Shown: positions 20,211 through 29,796 of the stretch, in pieces | How positions within the stretch are numbered: the first letter of the stretch is position 1 | Layout of the letters: every line of letters begins with the position of its first letter | Assembly (NCBI RefSeq): GCF_013177455.1 | Contig: NZ_CP053660.1 | Coordinates: 992,001-1,056,000, forward strand | Origin: Nocardioides marmotae | GTDB lineage: Bacteria; Actinomycetota; Actinomycetes; Propionibacteriales; Nocardioidaceae | DNA length: 64,000 nucleotides | Reading direction: 5' to 3' | Translations under genes and position numbers: made by a program | The notes under the pieces: generated by a model | Database searches by the model: none | What the model saw: only the letters and a program-made list of their open reading frames with translations | Told to the model about the DNA's origin: nothing

Positions 20211-20330
20211 CGACCCTGCAGCACTGCCACCTCGACCGTGCAGCACTGCCACCTCGACCGTGCAGCACTGCCACCTCGACCCTGCAGGGGTGCCACCTCG
20301 ACCCTGCAGGGGTGCCACCTCGGCGGGTCA
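20211..20330. repeat. 22-bp tandem repeat array between glpX and modC
   Basis: Five CCACCTCG cores start at 20227, 20249, 20271, 20293 and 20315, exactly 22 bases apart. The first units read GCACTGCCACCTCGACCGT, later ones GGGGTGCCACCTCGACCCT, and the last ends in CGGCGGGTCA. The modC stop codon (20328-20330) lies inside the last unit. The last unit matches the last unit at 10837 in 15 of 22 positions, including GTGCC-NN-CTCGGCGGG. CTGCAG recurs between units. Confidence 0.88.
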
Positions 20331-21365
20331 GCGGGGGTAGACGTCGACCTCGGTGGCCTTGACGACGAAGGTGACCGGGGCGCCGGGGGCGAGGTCGAGC
20401 TCGGCGGCGGCGTGGGCGGTGACGTCGGCGGCGAGGTCGCCGGCGCGCACGCGGACCTGGTCGCCGTGCGGCTCGAGGTCGGTGACCACGACCTCCAGGG
20501 CGGTGCGCGGGCTGCCGCCGGGTGCCTGGCGGAAGACCGAGACCGCTCGGGGGCGGAAGACCGCCACGGCCGCGTCGCCCTCGCGCAGCGCCGGGCCCGA
20601 GGGCGTGCCCGCGACCGATCGCCCGCCGGGGTCGCGGACGACGCCGTCCGACCAGCGGCCGGCGACCATGTTCAGCCCGGCCACCCGGGCGGCGAAGGCG
20701 CTGCGGGGGCGGGCCAGCACCTCCGCGGTCGGGCCCTGCTCGACGACCCGGCCGCGGTCGAGCACGACCACGCGGTCGGCCAGCAGCAGCGCGTCCAGCA
20801 CGTCGTGGGTCACCACCACGGTGGTGCGGCCCTCGAGCACCCGCTTCAGCGTCTGCCGCAGGGCCGGGGTCACCGCGACGTCGAGGGCGGCCATCGGCTC
20901 GTCGAGCAGCAGCAGCCGCGGCTCCGCGGCCAGCGCCCGGGCGATCGCCACCCGCTGGGCCTGCCCGCCGCTGAGCCGCCCCGGCCGTCGCCCGGCCAGG
21001 TCGTCGGCCCCGACCTCGGCGAGCCAGCCGCGGGCGCGGTCGCGGGCCGCCCGGCGGCGTACCCCTGCGGAGCGGGGGCCGAAGGCGACGTTGTCGAGGG
21101 CGGTGAGGTGGGGGAAGAGCAGCGGGTCCTGGGCGAGCAGGGCGGTACGCCGCGCGTGCGGCGGCACCACGCGACGCCCGGTCAGCTCCTCGCCGTCGAG
21201 GACGACCCGGCCGTCGTCCGGGCGCAGCAGGCCGGCCGCCACGGCGAGCACGGTGGACTTGCCGGTGCCGTTGGGGCCGAGCAGCGCGAGGGTCTCGCCG
21301 TCGGCGACCTCGAGGGAGACCTCGAGGTCGCGGGCCGCGACGGTGGCGGAGAGCTCGAGGGTCAC
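20328..21365 (-). CDS. modC: Molybdate importer ATPase
   Basis: 345 residues from GTG 21365, overlapping modB by 4 bases. Walker [11 protein letters not shown]-loop [13 protein letters not shown], signature LSGGQAQR, Walker [13 protein letters not shown]-loop [10 protein letters not shown], then a C-terminal Mop/TOBE domain ending in ATEVDVYPR, as in ModC. The gene follows modA and modB, and a Mop-domain regulator heads the operon, which supports molybdate or tungstate as substrate. Confidence 0.88.
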   Translation of the reverse strand: MTLELSATVAARDLEVSLEVADGETLALLGPNGTGKSTVLAVAAGLLRPDDGRVVLDGEELTGRRVVPPHARRTALLAQDPLLFPHLTALDNVAFGPRSAGVRRRAARDRARGWLAEVGADDLAGRRPGRLSGGQAQRVAIARALAAEPRLLLLDEPMAALDVAVTPALRQTLKRVLEGRTTVVVTHDVLDALLLADRVVVLDRGRVVEQGPTAEVLARPRSAFAARVAGLNMVAGRWSDGVVRDPGGRSVAGTPSGPALREGDAAVAVFRPRAVSVFRQAPGGSPRTALEVVVTDLEPHGDQVRVRAGDLAADVTAHAAAELDLAPGAPVTFVVKATEVDVYPR

Positions 21366-22144
21366 AGCGCGCCCCCCGGCCGCCCGCGGTGGGCCAGGCC
21401 GATGACCAGGACCGCGACGACGACGAGCACGAGGGAGAGGGCGACCGCCCCGTCGACGTCGGTCTCGCGGAGCAGGTAGATCTGGGTGGGCATGGTCCGG
21501 GTGACGCCCTGGAGGCTGCCGGCGAAGGTGATCGTCGCGCCGAACTCGCCGAGCGCCCGGGCGAAGGCCAGCACGGCGCCCGAGGCCAGCCCCGGGAGCA
21601 CGAGCGGGAGCGTGACCCGCCGGAAGACCGTCGTCGGACGGGCGCCGAGGGTCGCGGCGACCAGCTCGTAGCGCTCCCCGGCCGTCCGGAGCGCCCCCTC
21701 CAGGCTGACCACCAGGAACGGCAGCGCGACGAAGGTCTGCGCCATCACCACGGCCGCGGTGGAGAAGGCGACCTGGATGCCGAGCACGTCGAGGGTCTCG
21801 CCGAGGAGGCCGCGCCGGCCGAAGGTGTAGAGCAGCGCCAGGCCCCCGACGACGGGCGGCAGCACCAGGGGGAGCAGCACGAGCGAGCGGACCAGCCGCT
21901 GCCCGGGGAAGGAGGTGCGGGCCAGGACGACCGCCATCGGGACGCCGAGCAGGATGCACAGCAGCGTGCTCGTGCCCGAGGTCCGCAGGCTCAGCAGCAG
22001 GGCCTCCCGCGAGGCGTCGGAGCCGACCAGCTCGCCGAGGTCCGCCCACGGCACGCGGGCGAGGATCGCCACCAGCGGCAGGAGCACGAACGCCGTGCCG
22101 ACCGCGGCCGGCAGGAGGATCCACCGCGGGACACCGGGCCTCAC
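21362..22144 (-). CDS. modB: Molybdate importer permease
   Basis: 260 residues, five to six helices. The coupling loop is [26 protein letters not shown], and the following [11 protein letters not shown] is characteristic of ModB/CysT-type permeases. It overlaps both neighbours by 4 bases, so the three mod genes are tightly coupled. Confidence 0.9.
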   Translation of the reverse strand: MRPGVPRWILLPAAVGTAFVLLPLVAILARVPWADLGELVGSDASREALLLSLRTSGTSTLLCILLGVPMAVVLARTSFPGQRLVRSLVLLPLVLPPVVGGLALLYTFGRRGLLGETLDVLGIQVAFSTAAVVMAQTFVALPFLVVSLEGALRTAGERYELVAATLGARPTTVFRRVTLPLVLPGLASGAVLAFARALGEFGATITFAGSLQGVTRTMPTQIYLLRETDVDGAVALSLVLVVVAVLVIGLAHRGRPGGAL

Positions 22145-22896
22145 GGCGCGCCGAAGCCCGCCGCCCCGAGCGCCTCGCGCCCGGCGGGCCCGAGCACGAG
22201 GTCGACGAACTCCTGCGCCAGCGCGGGCTCCTCGCTGTCGGCGAGGGCGGCGACGGGGTAGTCGTTGACGACCCGGTCGGCCTCGGGGACGGCGATGCCC
22301 TCGACGGCGTCGCCGGCCGCGATCACATCGGTGACGTAGACCAGGCCCGCGTCGGCCTCCCCGGAGACGACCTTGCCGAGCACGTCGGTGACCGACTGCT
22401 CCTCGCTGACGGGGGAGAGGCGTACGCCGGCGACCTCGGCCAGGCGCGCGGCCGCGGCGCCGCAGGGCACCTCGGGCGCGCAGACGACGAGGTCGGCGTC
22501 CGAGCCGGCGTCGAGGTCGGCGAGGCCGCGGACCCCGGCGGGGTTGCCCGCGGGCACGGCGACCTGGAGGACGTTGGTGGCGAAGAGATGCGGGTCCCCG
22601 TCCGTCAGGCCCTCGGCGACGAGCCGGTCCATGGTCGCGACGTCCGCGGTGGCGATCACGTCGGCCGGAGCGCCCTCCTGCACCTGGGCGACGAGGTCGG
22701 AGGAGCCGCCGAAGGACAGCTGCACGTCGACGCCCTCGTGGGTGCGCTCGAACTCCGCCGCCAGGTCCTCGAAGGTGCTCGACAGCGACGCCGCCGCGAG
22801 CACGCGCAGCCGGGGCCCGGCGTCGTCGTCCGCCGAGCAGCCGGGGGTCGCGAGGGCCACGACCAGCAGCAGGGCCGCCCCGAGCGCGCGCCTCAC
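22141..22896 (-). CDS. modA: Molybdate-binding lipoprotein
   Basis: 251 residues from GTG 22896, which overlaps the stop of the regulator by 4 bases. The short signal peptide ends at a lipobox (ATPGC). The ModA hallmarks are [15 protein letters not shown] near the mature N-terminus, [17 protein letters not shown], and GLVYVTDV. It delivers oxyanions to ModB/ModC. Confidence 0.92.
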   Translation of the reverse strand: MRRALGAALLLVVALATPGCSADDDAGPRLRVLAAASLSSTFEDLAAEFERTHEGVDVQLSFGGSSDLVAQVQEGAPADVIATADVATMDRLVAEGLTDGDPHLFATNVLQVAVPAGNPAGVRGLADLDAGSDADLVVCAPEVPCGAAAARLAEVAGVRLSPVSEEQSVTDVLGKVVSGEADAGLVYVTDVIAAGDAVEGIAVPEADRVVNDYPVAALADSEEPALAQEFVDLVLGPAGREALGAAGFGAP

Positions 22897-23288
22897 GGTC
22901 GCTCCACCACGACGGTGGTGGACTTGACCGAGGCGATCGCGCGCACGCCGGGCTCGAGCCCCAGCTCGTCGGCGGCCTCCGTGCTCATCAGCGAGACCAG
23001 CCGGTAGGGCCCGCACACCATCTCCACCTGAGACATCACCCGGTCACGCAGGACGCGGGTGACGATCCCGGGCAGCCGGTTGCGCGCGCTCACCGACGCC
23101 GCGCGGGTCTGCTCGCGGTCGGGGTCGTCGGCGAGGGACTCCGCGAGCGCGGCGAGCGCAGGCCCGGGCACGACCGTGCGCCCGCCCTCCGTGGCCGTGG
23201 TCAGGCGCCCGGCCTCGACCCAGCGGCGCAGGGTGTCGTCGCTGACGCCGAGGAGCGCGGCGGCCTCGGAGACGCGGTACGTCGTCAT
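22893..23288 (-). CDS. HTH plus Mop-domain molybdenum regulator
   Basis: 131 residues. The N-terminal ~50 residues are a MerR/excisionase-like helix-turn-helix ([20 protein letters not shown]). A 20-residue linker leads to a Mop/TOBE domain ([43 protein letters not shown]) of the kind that binds molybdate. It is the first gene of the mod operon and probably reports molybdate to it; a pair of palindromes lies 14-58 bases upstream of its start. It differs from E. coli ModE in having a MerR-like rather than winged-helix reader. Confidence 0.88.
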   Translation of the reverse strand: MTTYRVSEAAALLGVSDDTLRRWVEAGRLTTATEGGRTVVPGPALAALAESLADDPDREQTRAASVSARNRLPGIVTRVLRDRVMSQVEMVCGPYRLVSLMSTEAADELGLEPGVRAIASVKSTTVVVERP

Positions 23289-23301
23289 GCCGGCCGATCA
23301 T

Positions 23302-23347
23302 GCCGCACCTGCGGCTGATCCCGCCAGGTTAGTGCCGCATCTGCGGT
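23302..23347. promoter_or_regulatory. Duplicated palindromic operator upstream of the mod operon
   Basis: CCGCACCTGCGG (23303-23314) and CCGCATCTGCGG (23335-23346) are near-identical dyads 32 bases apart, about three helical turns, each within TGCCGCAYCTGCGGYTG. They lie between the regulator start (23288) and the divergent gene at 23410. The simplest reading is the binding site of the Mop regulator, controlling its own operon. Confidence 0.7.
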
Positions 23348-23409
23348 TGTCGACCGCGGTCGGCAACCGCGGGTTCGGGGCGCTCGCGCCCGGCTGAGAG
23401 GATGGGGCC

Positions 23410-23973
23410 GTGAGTGAGACGGGCACGCCGGGCCGTTACCAGCGCACGACCAACGGCCTCATCGGGTCGATCATCGTGGTGGTGCTCTTCGTCATCGGGA
23501 TCGTGATCTTCCGATCGATCTTCCGCTCCGAGCTCGAGGTCGAGCCGGAGCCGGTCGACTACCTCGACGCCGTCGCGGCCGCGCAGTCCGCCGGCCGGGA
23601 GCCGGCCTACCCGCCGGCGCTGCCGGCCGGGTGGGTCGCGACCAACGTGGAGGTGTCGCCGGCCGGTCAGCGCCCGCAGTTCTTCCTCGCCGTGCTGACC
23701 GACGAGGGCCGGTTCATCGGGCTGCGGCAGGAGGAGGACAGCCTCGACGACCTCCTCGAGGAGCACGTCGACGAGCGCACCGACGAGGAGGCCCCGGCGG
23801 AGGTCGACTCCGGCGGCGCCCGCACCTGGGAGGGCTTCAGCGACGACGGCGGCGACCGTGCGTACGCCACCGAGCTGGGCGAGGAGACGGTCCTGGTCTA
23901 CGGCTCCGCGCCGGAGGAGGACATGGAGGTCTTCCTCGGCCTGCTCAGCACCGACCCGGTCGCCAGCCGCTGA
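23410..23973 (+). CDS. DUF4245 membrane-anchored protein
   Basis: 187 residues from GTG 23410. One N-terminal membrane helix (GLIGSIIVVVLFVIGIVIF) after a short cytoplasmic tail, then an exported domain rich in Asp and Glu with YPPALPAGWVATNV, WEGFSDDGGDRAY and EETVLVYGSA. This is the DUF4245 pattern, a family common next to xseB in related actinobacteria. Function unknown. Confidence 0.82.
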   Translation: MSETGTPGRYQRTTNGLIGSIIVVVLFVIGIVIFRSIFRSELEVEPEPVDYLDAVAAAQSAGREPAYPPALPAGWVATNVEVSPAGQRPQFFLAVLTDEGRFIGLRQEEDSLDDLLEEHVDERTDEEAPAEVDSGGARTWEGFSDDGGDRAYATELGEETVLVYGSAPEEDMEVFLGLLSTDPVASR

Positions 23974-24009
23974 CCTGACCTGCCGATCGGCCCGGCCGGG
24001 GCCCAGCGG

Positions 24010-24219
24010 TCAGTCGTCGTCCTCCAGCGCGGCGTCCAGGCGCTGACGCGCGCCGTCGAGCCACTGCTGGCAGGCGGTCGCGAGGTGCTCGCCGCGCTCC
24101 CAGAGGGCGAGCGACTCCTCCAGGGTGGTGCCGCCGGCCTCGAGCCGGCGCACGACATCGACCAGCTCCTCCCGGGCGGCCTCGTAGGAGAGCTCCTGCT
24201 GGGGGGTGGGGTCAGCCAT
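24010..24219 (-). CDS. xseB: Exodeoxyribonuclease VII small subunit
   Basis: 69 residues from ATG 24219 with GGAGGAA upstream. [20 protein letters not shown] and [14 protein letters not shown] are the family signature. It forms a complex with XseA to degrade single-stranded DNA. Its start overlaps the xseA stop by 8 bases, so both are made from one mRNA. Confidence 0.95.
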   Translation of the reverse strand: MADPTPQQELSYEAAREELVDVVRRLEAGGTTLEESLALWERGEHLATACQQWLDGARQRLDAALEDDD

Positions 24220-25462
24220 CGGTTCCTCCGGTGGTCTCGAGGGGGTCGGCCTCGACCCCGGTGGTGGTGGCGTGCACCCGGCCGTCGGCCACCCGCACGC
24301 TCACCGCGGCGCCGGCCGCGACGCCGGCGACCGAGGTCACGACGTGCCCGTCGGCGTCCTGCAGCACGGCGTACCCCCGCTCGAGCGTGGCGAGCGGCGA
24401 GAGCGCCCGGGCGCGGGCGCGCTGGTGGTCGATGTCGTCGGCGGCCCGGTCGAGGCGGTGGCCGAGGGTGCGGCGGGCCCGGTCGCGGAGCTGCTCGATC
24501 TCGGTGACCCGGGCCTCGACCAGCGAGCGCGGGTCGGCGAGCGCGGGCCGGGACCGGAGTGCGTCGAGGCCGGCCTGCTCCCGGGCGAGCCAGCCGGCGA
24601 GGACCGAGCGGAGCCGCTCGCGGGCGGCCTCGACCCCGCGCAGCTCATCGACGACGTCGGGCACGACCAGCTTCGCGGCGTCGGTGGGGGTCGAGGCGCG
24701 GACGTCGGCGACGAGGTCGAGCAGCGGCTGGTCCGGCTCGTGGCCGATCGCGGAGACCACCGGCGTGCGGGTCGCGGCGACCGCGCGGACCAGCGCCTCG
24801 TCGGAGAACGGCAGGAGGTCCTCGACCGAGCCGCCGCCGCGGGCCACCACGATCACGTCGACCTCGGGGTGGCGGTCGAGCCGGTCGATCGCCTCCATGA
24901 CCTCCGCGCACGAGCGGGTGCCCTGCATGGCGGCGTACGCGACCTCGAAGCGGACCGCGGGCCAGCGGCGGCGCGCGTTCTCCAGGACGTCGCGCTCAGC
25001 GGCGCTGTTGGGCGCGGTCACCAGCCCCACGCGGGTGGGGAGGAAGGGCAGCGGCCGCTTGAGGTGGCGCTCGAAGAGGCCCTCGGCGGCCAGCAGCTGG
25101 CGGCGGCGCTCGAGCCGGGCGAGCAGCTCGCCGAGCCCGACCATCCGGATCTCGCGCGCGGCCAGGGAGAGCGTGCCGCGGTTGGCGTAGTAGGACGGCT
25201 TGGCGTGGATGACCACGCTCGCGCCCTCGACCAGCGGCGGGTTGAGGCTGTCGAAGAGCACGCGGGAGCAGGTCACCGGGACGGAGATGTCGGCGACCGC
25301 GTCGCGCAGCGTCATGAAGACGGTGCCCAGGCCCGGGCGCCGGCTGACCTGGGCGACCTGGCCCTCGACCCACACGGCTCCGAGCCGGTCGACCCAGCCG
25401 GCGATCGCATTGGCGATCTGCCGGACGGGCGCCGGCTCGGCGAGGGAGGTCTCCAGGGCCAT
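24212..25462 (-). CDS. xseA: Exodeoxyribonuclease VII large subunit
   Basis: 416 residues from ATG 25462. N-terminal OB-fold ([24 protein letters not shown], in two parts), then the catalytic domain with [33 protein letters not shown] and [24 protein letters not shown] (two parts), followed by a helical, partly coiled-coil region. A TAATCT box (complement of 25470-25475) ends 7 bases before the ATG. It is divergent from ispH, with which it shares a ~46-base intergenic region holding two back-to-back -10 boxes. Confidence 0.96.
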   Translation of the reverse strand: MALETSLAEPAPVRQIANAIAGWVDRLGAVWVEGQVAQVSRRPGLGTVFMTLRDAVADISVPVTCSRVLFDSLNPPLVEGASVVIHAKPSYYANRGTLSLAAREIRMVGLGELLARLERRRQLLAAEGLFERHLKRPLPFLPTRVGLVTAPNSAAERDVLENARRRWPAVRFEVAYAAMQGTRSCAEVMEAIDRLDRHPEVDVIVVARGGGSVEDLLPFSDEALVRAVAATRTPVVSAIGHEPDQPLLDLVADVRASTPTDAAKLVVPDVVDELRGVEAARERLRSVLAGWLAREQAGLDALRSRPALADPRSLVEARVTEIEQLRDRARRTLGHRLDRAADDIDHQRARARALSPLATLERGYAVLQDADGHVVTSVAGVAAGAAVSVRVADGRVHATTTGVEADPLETTGGTDG

Positions 25463-25508
25463 GGCGGCGAGATTAGGGGATGCCACCGACCCCCCTATCC
25501 TGGGCCGC

Positions 25509-26513
25509 ATGAGCACCGACATCGGCATGCCCCCGATCCTGTCGCCGGAGGACGCCGAGAAGGCGGTCCTGCTCGCGGCGCCGCGGGGCTACTGCGCCGG
25601 TGTCGACCGCGCGGTGGTCACGGTGGAGAAGGCCCTGGAGCTGTACGGCGCGCCGGTCTACGTCCGCAAGCAGATCGTCCACAACAAGCACGTCGTCTCC
25701 GACCTCGAGCAGCGCGGCGCGATCTTCGTCGAGGAGCTCGACGAGGTCCCGACCGGCCGCACCGTGGTGTTCTCCGCCCACGGCGTCAGCCCGGAGGTCC
25801 ACCGCGAGGCCGCCGAGCGCGAGCTGAAGACGATCGATGCCACCTGCCCGCTGGTGACCAAGGTCCACCACGAGGCGAAGCGGTTCGCCGCCGAGGACTA
25901 CGACATCCTGCTCATCGGCCACGAGGGCCACGAGGAGGTCGAGGGGACCGCCGGCGAGGCGCCCGAGCACATCCAGCTCGTCCAGAGCCCCGCGGACGTC
26001 GCCGGCATCGTCGTGCGCGACCCGGCCCGCGTCGCGTGGCTCTCCCAGACCACGCTCAGCGTCGATGAGACCCTGGAGACCGTCGCCGCGATCCGCGAGC
26101 GGTTCCCGCTGCTGCTGGACCCGCCGAGCGACGACATCTGCTACGCCACCCAGAACCGTCAGCTCGCGGTCAAGGAGATCGCCCTCGGCGCCGACCTGGT
26201 CATCGTGGTCGGGTCCGGCAACTCCTCGAACTCCGTGCGCCTGGTCGAGGTCGCCCTCGAGGCCGGCGCCAAGGCGTCGTACCGCGTCGACGACGCCTCC
26301 GAGATCGACGAGGCCTGGCTGGAGGGTGTCCGCACCGTCAGCGTGACCTCCGGTGCGAGCGTGCCGGAGTCGCTCGTCGACGGCGTGCTGGCCTACCTGG
26401 CCGAGCGGGGGTACCCCGACGCCAAGGCGGTGCACACCGCCGAGGAGAGCCTGATCTTCGCGCTGCCCAAGGAGCTGCGGCGCGACCTCAAGGCCGCGGC
26501 CCAGGCTCGCTGA
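25509..26513 (+). CDS. ispH: 4-Hydroxy-3-methylbut-2-enyl diphosphate reductase
   Basis: 334 residues. IspH makes IPP and DMAPP in the last step of the non-mevalonate isoprenoid pathway using a 4Fe-4S cluster. The three cluster cysteines are visible in [23 protein letters not shown] and [11 protein letters not shown]. Other motifs are SAHGVSPEV and [15 protein letters not shown] at 25496-25501 ends 7 bases before the ATG. The stop codon lies inside a 12-base tandem repeat and the 3' end overlaps the convergent BcsB-like gene by 26 bases. Confidence 0.97.
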   Translation: MSTDIGMPPILSPEDAEKAVLLAAPRGYCAGVDRAVVTVEKALELYGAPVYVRKQIVHNKHVVSDLEQRGAIFVEELDEVPTGRTVVFSAHGVSPEVHREAAERELKTIDATCPLVTKVHHEAKRFAAEDYDILLIGHEGHEEVEGTAGEAPEHIQLVQSPADVAGIVVRDPARVAWLSQTTLSVDETLETVAAIRERFPLLLDPPSDDICYATQNRQLAVKEIALGADLVIVVGSGNSSNSVRLVEVALEAGAKASYRVDDASEIDEAWLEGVRTVSVTSGASVPESLVDGVLAYLAERGYPDAKAVHTAEESLIFALPKELRRDLKAAAQAR

Positions 26514-28443
26514 CCGGCTCGCTGACCGGCTCGCTGACCGGTCGGGGCGCCCTCCGGCGGAGGGTCGCGACCAGCTGCGCGCCGAGCAGCGCCAGCAGCA
26601 CCGCGATGCCGGCGGCGAACCAGCCGACGTAGGACCGTTCGTCCGCCTCGGGCGCCAGGTCCGGCACGTCCTGGGCCACCTCGCCGGGCAGCGCCGCGGG
26701 GTCCAGGTCCCCGATCGGGCGGGCGGCTGCGCCATCGCTGACCAGCGCGTCACCGCCGAGCGTGTCCCACCCCTGGCGCGCCGCCTCCTCTGCGACCCAC
26801 GTCCGCAGCACGTCGGAGCTCGGGCCGAGGGCGCCGAGGACGAGCACCGGGCGCCCCTCCTCGCCCGCGACCTGGAGCGCCGCACCGCGGGGGCCGCCGT
26901 CGTCGGGCCGCAGCCGGGCGCGGACCGCGACCGTGTCCGCCCAGGTCGCTCCGACCAGGAGCCCCGCGCCGTCGGCGAGCAGGTCCTCGGCGTCGACCAC
27001 CGTGACGTCGAGGGGGTACGCCGCGGCGCGCTGCAGGCTCGCGACCACCAGCGAGGCGTCGGCGGCCGCGGCGGTGCGGGCCGGTCCCGCGCCGCGCAGG
27101 GCCACTGGGAGCCGGCCGGCGAGGGCCTGGGGGAACGCCGCGAGCTCCCTGCGGCCCGCGCGGCCCGCGGCCGACCCGTCGTCGAGGTCGGCGGTCAGCA
27201 CCGAGGCGTCCCGGTCGAGCTGCACCTGCAGGGGCAGCAGCCCGCCGGCGGTGCAGCCGCCCTCGGGCACCGCGGTGAGCACCAGCTCGAGCTCGGCGGT
27301 CGGGCCCAGCCGGGACCCGGGCACGCTCGTCTCCACGGAGAACGAGCCGCCCTCGCCGAGGGTGCGGGAGTCGACGAGCCGCTCGTCGAGGTAGGTGTCC
27401 AGCCGGGCGCGGGTGCCGTCGGGGACGCCGGTGTGGGCGCCGGTGAGGCTCAGGTCGAGCCGGTCGACCGGCCCGCCGAAGGCGTCCTGGCGGAGGCGGA
27501 GCAGGGTCGCGCTGCGGCCGTAGCCGCTCAGCTCGGCGTCGGCGGCGCCCACGCCGAGGTCGGCGAGGGTGCGGGTGACGGTCGCGCCGGCCTCGGCGTC
27601 CGGACGGGGCCCTCGCGCGCCGGTGCCGGTGCCCGTGCTCGTGCCGATCAGCCGCAGGACCGTGCGGCGCAGGTCGTCCCCGGACCCCGTCACCGTCAGG
27701 CTCGGCAGCCCGAAGCGGACCTCCGCGCTGGTGGCGGCCGGCCCCGTGCCGGGGGTGATCCGAAGGACCCGCTGCCCGGCGCCGGCGCGGGGGAGCACCA
27801 CGTCGGCGGTGGTGAGGCCGACGGGCACCCCCGCGGGGTAGCGCGCGGCCAGGGCGCCGACCGCGGCCAGGCCGGCGGAGAGCACGTCGTCGGGGGCGTT
27901 GCGCGGGACGACGACGTCGACCCGGGACGCGGCGGCCGGCAGGAACCGGGCGGGGGCCAGGTCGACCCGCTCGGTGCCCTGGTGCAGGAGGTGGAGGTTG
28001 GCGAGCCGGACGTCCACGGGGTCGACCGGGCGGCAGCCGGTCCGCTCGCCGTCGGGACGGAACCGGACGCCGAGGGTGATCGTGCCGTCCGGGCGGACGT
28101 CGCCGCGGCCGACCGGCAGCGCGACCCGCTGCCAGGCCCGGGCCGGGACGGAGCGGACGACGTCGCCGTTCACCAGCAGCAGCACCGTGCCGCGGGCGTC
28201 GTCGCCGACGGTCAGCGCGCCGGTGACCCAGCGCGGGTCGACCCCCGCGGGCACCGGGACGGCGACCGTCGCGGTCTGCTGCGCGCGGGTCTCGAGCGTC
28301 CCCGGCAGGGTCGTGCGCGCCGCCTGGGCGGGGGTCGCGCCGAGCACCGGCACGAGCACGCCGGCGCCCAGCCCGACGAGCACGGCGGCCACCGACGACG
28401 CGACGGCGCGCCTGGTCCGGAGCAGACCTCTTCCCACGAGCAC
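26488..28443 (-). CDS. BcsB-like secreted, membrane-anchored protein
   Basis: 651 residues. A signal peptide ([24 protein letters not shown]) is followed by a long beta-rich exported part with alternating jelly-roll-like and Rossmann-like segments, e.g. [17 protein letters not shown], then a C-terminal helix ([19 protein letters not shown]) and a short cytoplasmic tail. The layout resembles BcsB, the envelope partner of bacterial cellulose synthase, but no bcsA glycosyltransferase is near, so it is an orphan here. The tail contains three PVSE copies encoded by the 12-base repeat at 26504-26539. Confidence 0.6.
   Translation of the reverse strand: MLVGRGLLRTRRAVASSVAAVLVGLGAGVLVPVLGATPAQAARTTLPGTLETRAQQTATVAVPVPAGVDPRWVTGALTVGDDARGTVLLLVNGDVVRSVPARAWQRVALPVGRGDVRPDGTITLGVRFRPDGERTGCRPVDPVDVRLANLHLLHQGTERVDLAPARFLPAAASRVDVVVPRNAPDDVLSAGLAAVGALAARYPAGVPVGLTTADVVLPRAGAGQRVLRITPGTGPAATSAEVRFGLPSLTVTGSGDDLRRTVLRLIGTSTGTGTGARGPRPDAEAGATVTRTLADLGVGAADAELSGYGRSATLLRLRQDAFGGPVDRLDLSLTGAHTGVPDGTRARLDTYLDERLVDSRTLGEGGSFSVETSVPGSRLGPTAELELVLTAVPEGGCTAGGLLPLQVQLDRDASVLTADLDDGSAAGRAGRRELAAFPQALAGRLPVALRGAGPARTAAAADASLVVASLQRAAAYPLDVTVVDAEDLLADGAGLLVGATWADTVAVRARLRPDDGGPRGAALQVAGEEGRPVLVLGALGPSSDVLRTWVAEEAARQGWDTLGGDALVSDGAAARPIGDLDPAALPGEVAQDVPDLAPEADERSYVGWFAAGIAVLLALLGAQLVATLRRRAPRPVSEPVSEPVSEPGPRP
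26504..26539. repeat. Three perfect 12-bp repeats across ispH stop and BcsB-like tail
   Basis: GGCTCGCTGACC occurs three times in a row. The first copy carries the ispH stop TGA; on the other strand all copies are codons for Pro-Val-Ser-Glu in the BcsB-like protein. Growth or loss of copies would change the BcsB-like tail while leaving IspH intact. Confidence 0.95.
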
Positions 28444-28545
28444 ACACCCCCCACGTCCGGCTCAGAGACGGCCCCAGCATCCCCGCCCGGTGGGGGCGGC
28501 AAACGCGGCGTCCGGGTCAGGTCTGGACGGGTCTAGGCTCGGGAG

Positions 28546-29169
28546 GTGGCCCGTTTCGTCGACATCCACCCCGACAACCCCCAGCCCCGCCTGCTCCAGC
28601 AGGTGGTGGACGCGTTGAACGACGACGCGCTGATCGCCTACCCGACCGACTCCGGGTACGCCCTCGGCTGCCGGGTGGGCAACCGCGACGGCCGCGACCG
28701 CATCCTGCGCATCCGCGGTCTCGACGACCGGCACCACTTCACGCTGGTGTGCCGTGACTTCTCCCAGCTCGGCCAGCTCGTCCACGTCGACAACGCGGCG
28801 TTCCGGGCGATCCGTGCCGCGACGCCGGGGCCGTACACCTTCATCCTCCCCGGCATGCCCGAGGTGCCGCGGCGGCTGCTGCACCCGAAGAAGAAGACCG
28901 TCGGCGTGCGGATCCCCGACCACGTCTTCGTCCAGGCGCTGCTGGAGAAGCTCGGCGAGCCGCTGCTCTCCAGCACCCTGATCCTCCCCGGCGAGACCGA
29001 GGCCCGGACCATGGGCTGGGAGATCAAGGAGGAGCTCGACAACGACGTCGACGTCGTCGTCGAGTGCGGCGAGACCCCGTCGGAGCCGACCACGGTCATC
29101 AACTGGTCCGACGGCGTCCCCGAGGTCGTACGCCGCGGCGCCGGCGACCCCGACCGCTTCGAGTCCTGA
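28546..29169 (+). CDS. yciO: YciO-type Sua5/YrdC family protein
   Basis: 207 residues from GTG 28546. The fold is that of threonylcarbamoyl-AMP synthases, but the wording matches the YciO branch: VDIHPDNPQPRLLQQVVDAL, IAYPTDSGYALGC, FTLVCRDFSQL, TFILPGMPEVPRRLLHPKKK, TVGVRIPDH and PTTVINW. YciO proteins bind ATP and RNA, and their role in tRNA t6A synthesis is uncertain. TAGGCT (28534-28539) ends 6 bases before the start, consistent with a leaderless mRNA. Confidence 0.9.
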   Translation: MARFVDIHPDNPQPRLLQQVVDALNDDALIAYPTDSGYALGCRVGNRDGRDRILRIRGLDDRHHFTLVCRDFSQLGQLVHVDNAAFRAIRAATPGPYTFILPGMPEVPRRLLHPKKKTVGVRIPDHVFVQALLEKLGEPLLSSTLILPGETEARTMGWEIKEELDNDVDVVVECGETPSEPTTVINWSDGVPEVVRRGAGDPDRFES

Positions 29170-29218
29170 CCTCCCGCCTCCGATGGCCGGCCTGCTGGGG
29201 TGGTCGAGGGTGGCTGGA

Positions 29219-29284
29219 GGGATAGTCCGACACACCTGGGCCCTTTGAGCGGGCCGAAAGGGCGCTCTCGTGGCGGACTATCCC
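29219..29284. repeat. Dispersed long hairpin element, copy A
   Basis: Perfect 11-base arms GGGATAGTCCG (29219-29229) and CGGACTATCCC (29274-29284) enclose a shorter inner stem around GGGCCC/GAAAGGGCGC. The same sequence family occurs at 36618-36719. Both copies lie between convergent genes, so it may act as a two-way terminator, but it is a longer and more specific element than that requires. Confidence 0.85.
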
Positions 29285-29326
29285 GCCGGGCCGGGGGACG
29301 AGGGCCGTCGACCAGGGGCGAGCGGC

Positions 29327-29755
29327 TCAGGAGCCGAGCAGGTCCGTGGGCTGGCCGTTCGCGGTGAGCACGCGCTGGCGGACGAAGAGGCAGGCCAGGC
29401 AGAGCAGGTAGCCGCTCACCAGGGCGGCGCTGTGGGTCGACAACCCGGAGACGACCGCCTGGACCGCGCCGTCGTGGGGCTCGGCGATCGTGTCGGGGCG
29501 GGTGCTGCCGAGCAGGACGAAGACCACGAGCATGAGCAGCGGGGGGAGCACGCCGACGACGAAGAAGTCCGCGGGCCGCACCCGCAGGGCGAGCGCCACG
29601 CACAGGGCGACGAAGGCGAGGTCGAAGAGCAGCCCCACGTCGCCGAAGAGCCAGACGTCGAGGACGACCGCCGTCAGCGCGACGGCGAGGCCGAGCGCGA
29701 CGACCGCGAAGGCGGGCTCGCGGCCCTCCTCCCACACCGTCCTGGCACGCTCCAC
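29327..29755 (-). CDS. DUF6542-like membrane protein
   Basis: 142 residues from GTG 29755, chosen for its strong GAGGAGGAG ribosome site. Four hydrophobic segments are visible (AFAVVALGLAVALTAVVLDV, LLFDLAFVALCVALAL, FFVVGVLPPLLMLVVFVLLG, AALVSGYLLCLACLFV), with a short polar tail. The arrangement recalls DUF6542 proteins, often encoded beside rmuC in related actinobacteria, as here. Function unknown. Confidence 0.75.
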   Translation of the reverse strand: MERARTVWEEGREPAFAVVALGLAVALTAVVLDVWLFGDVGLLFDLAFVALCVALALRVRPADFFVVGVLPPLLMLVVFVLLGSTRPDTIAEPHDGAVQAVVSGLSTHSAALVSGYLLCLACLFVRQRVLTANGQPTDLLGS

Positions 29756-29796
29756 GACTCCTCCTCGGCGCCGGTGGTCCGTCGGGCCGTGGCCCC

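Noticed and set aside
19149..20318. Longer GlpX with 55 extra N-terminal residues
   Set aside because: The extension is translated repeat sequence; ATG 20153 with a -10 box 7 bases upstream fits.
20211..20330. CRISPR array
   Set aside because: Direct contiguous 22-base units without spacers.
24206..26068. Plus-strand frame across xseA and ispH
   Set aside because: It is antisense to xseA and out of frame with ispH; composition only.
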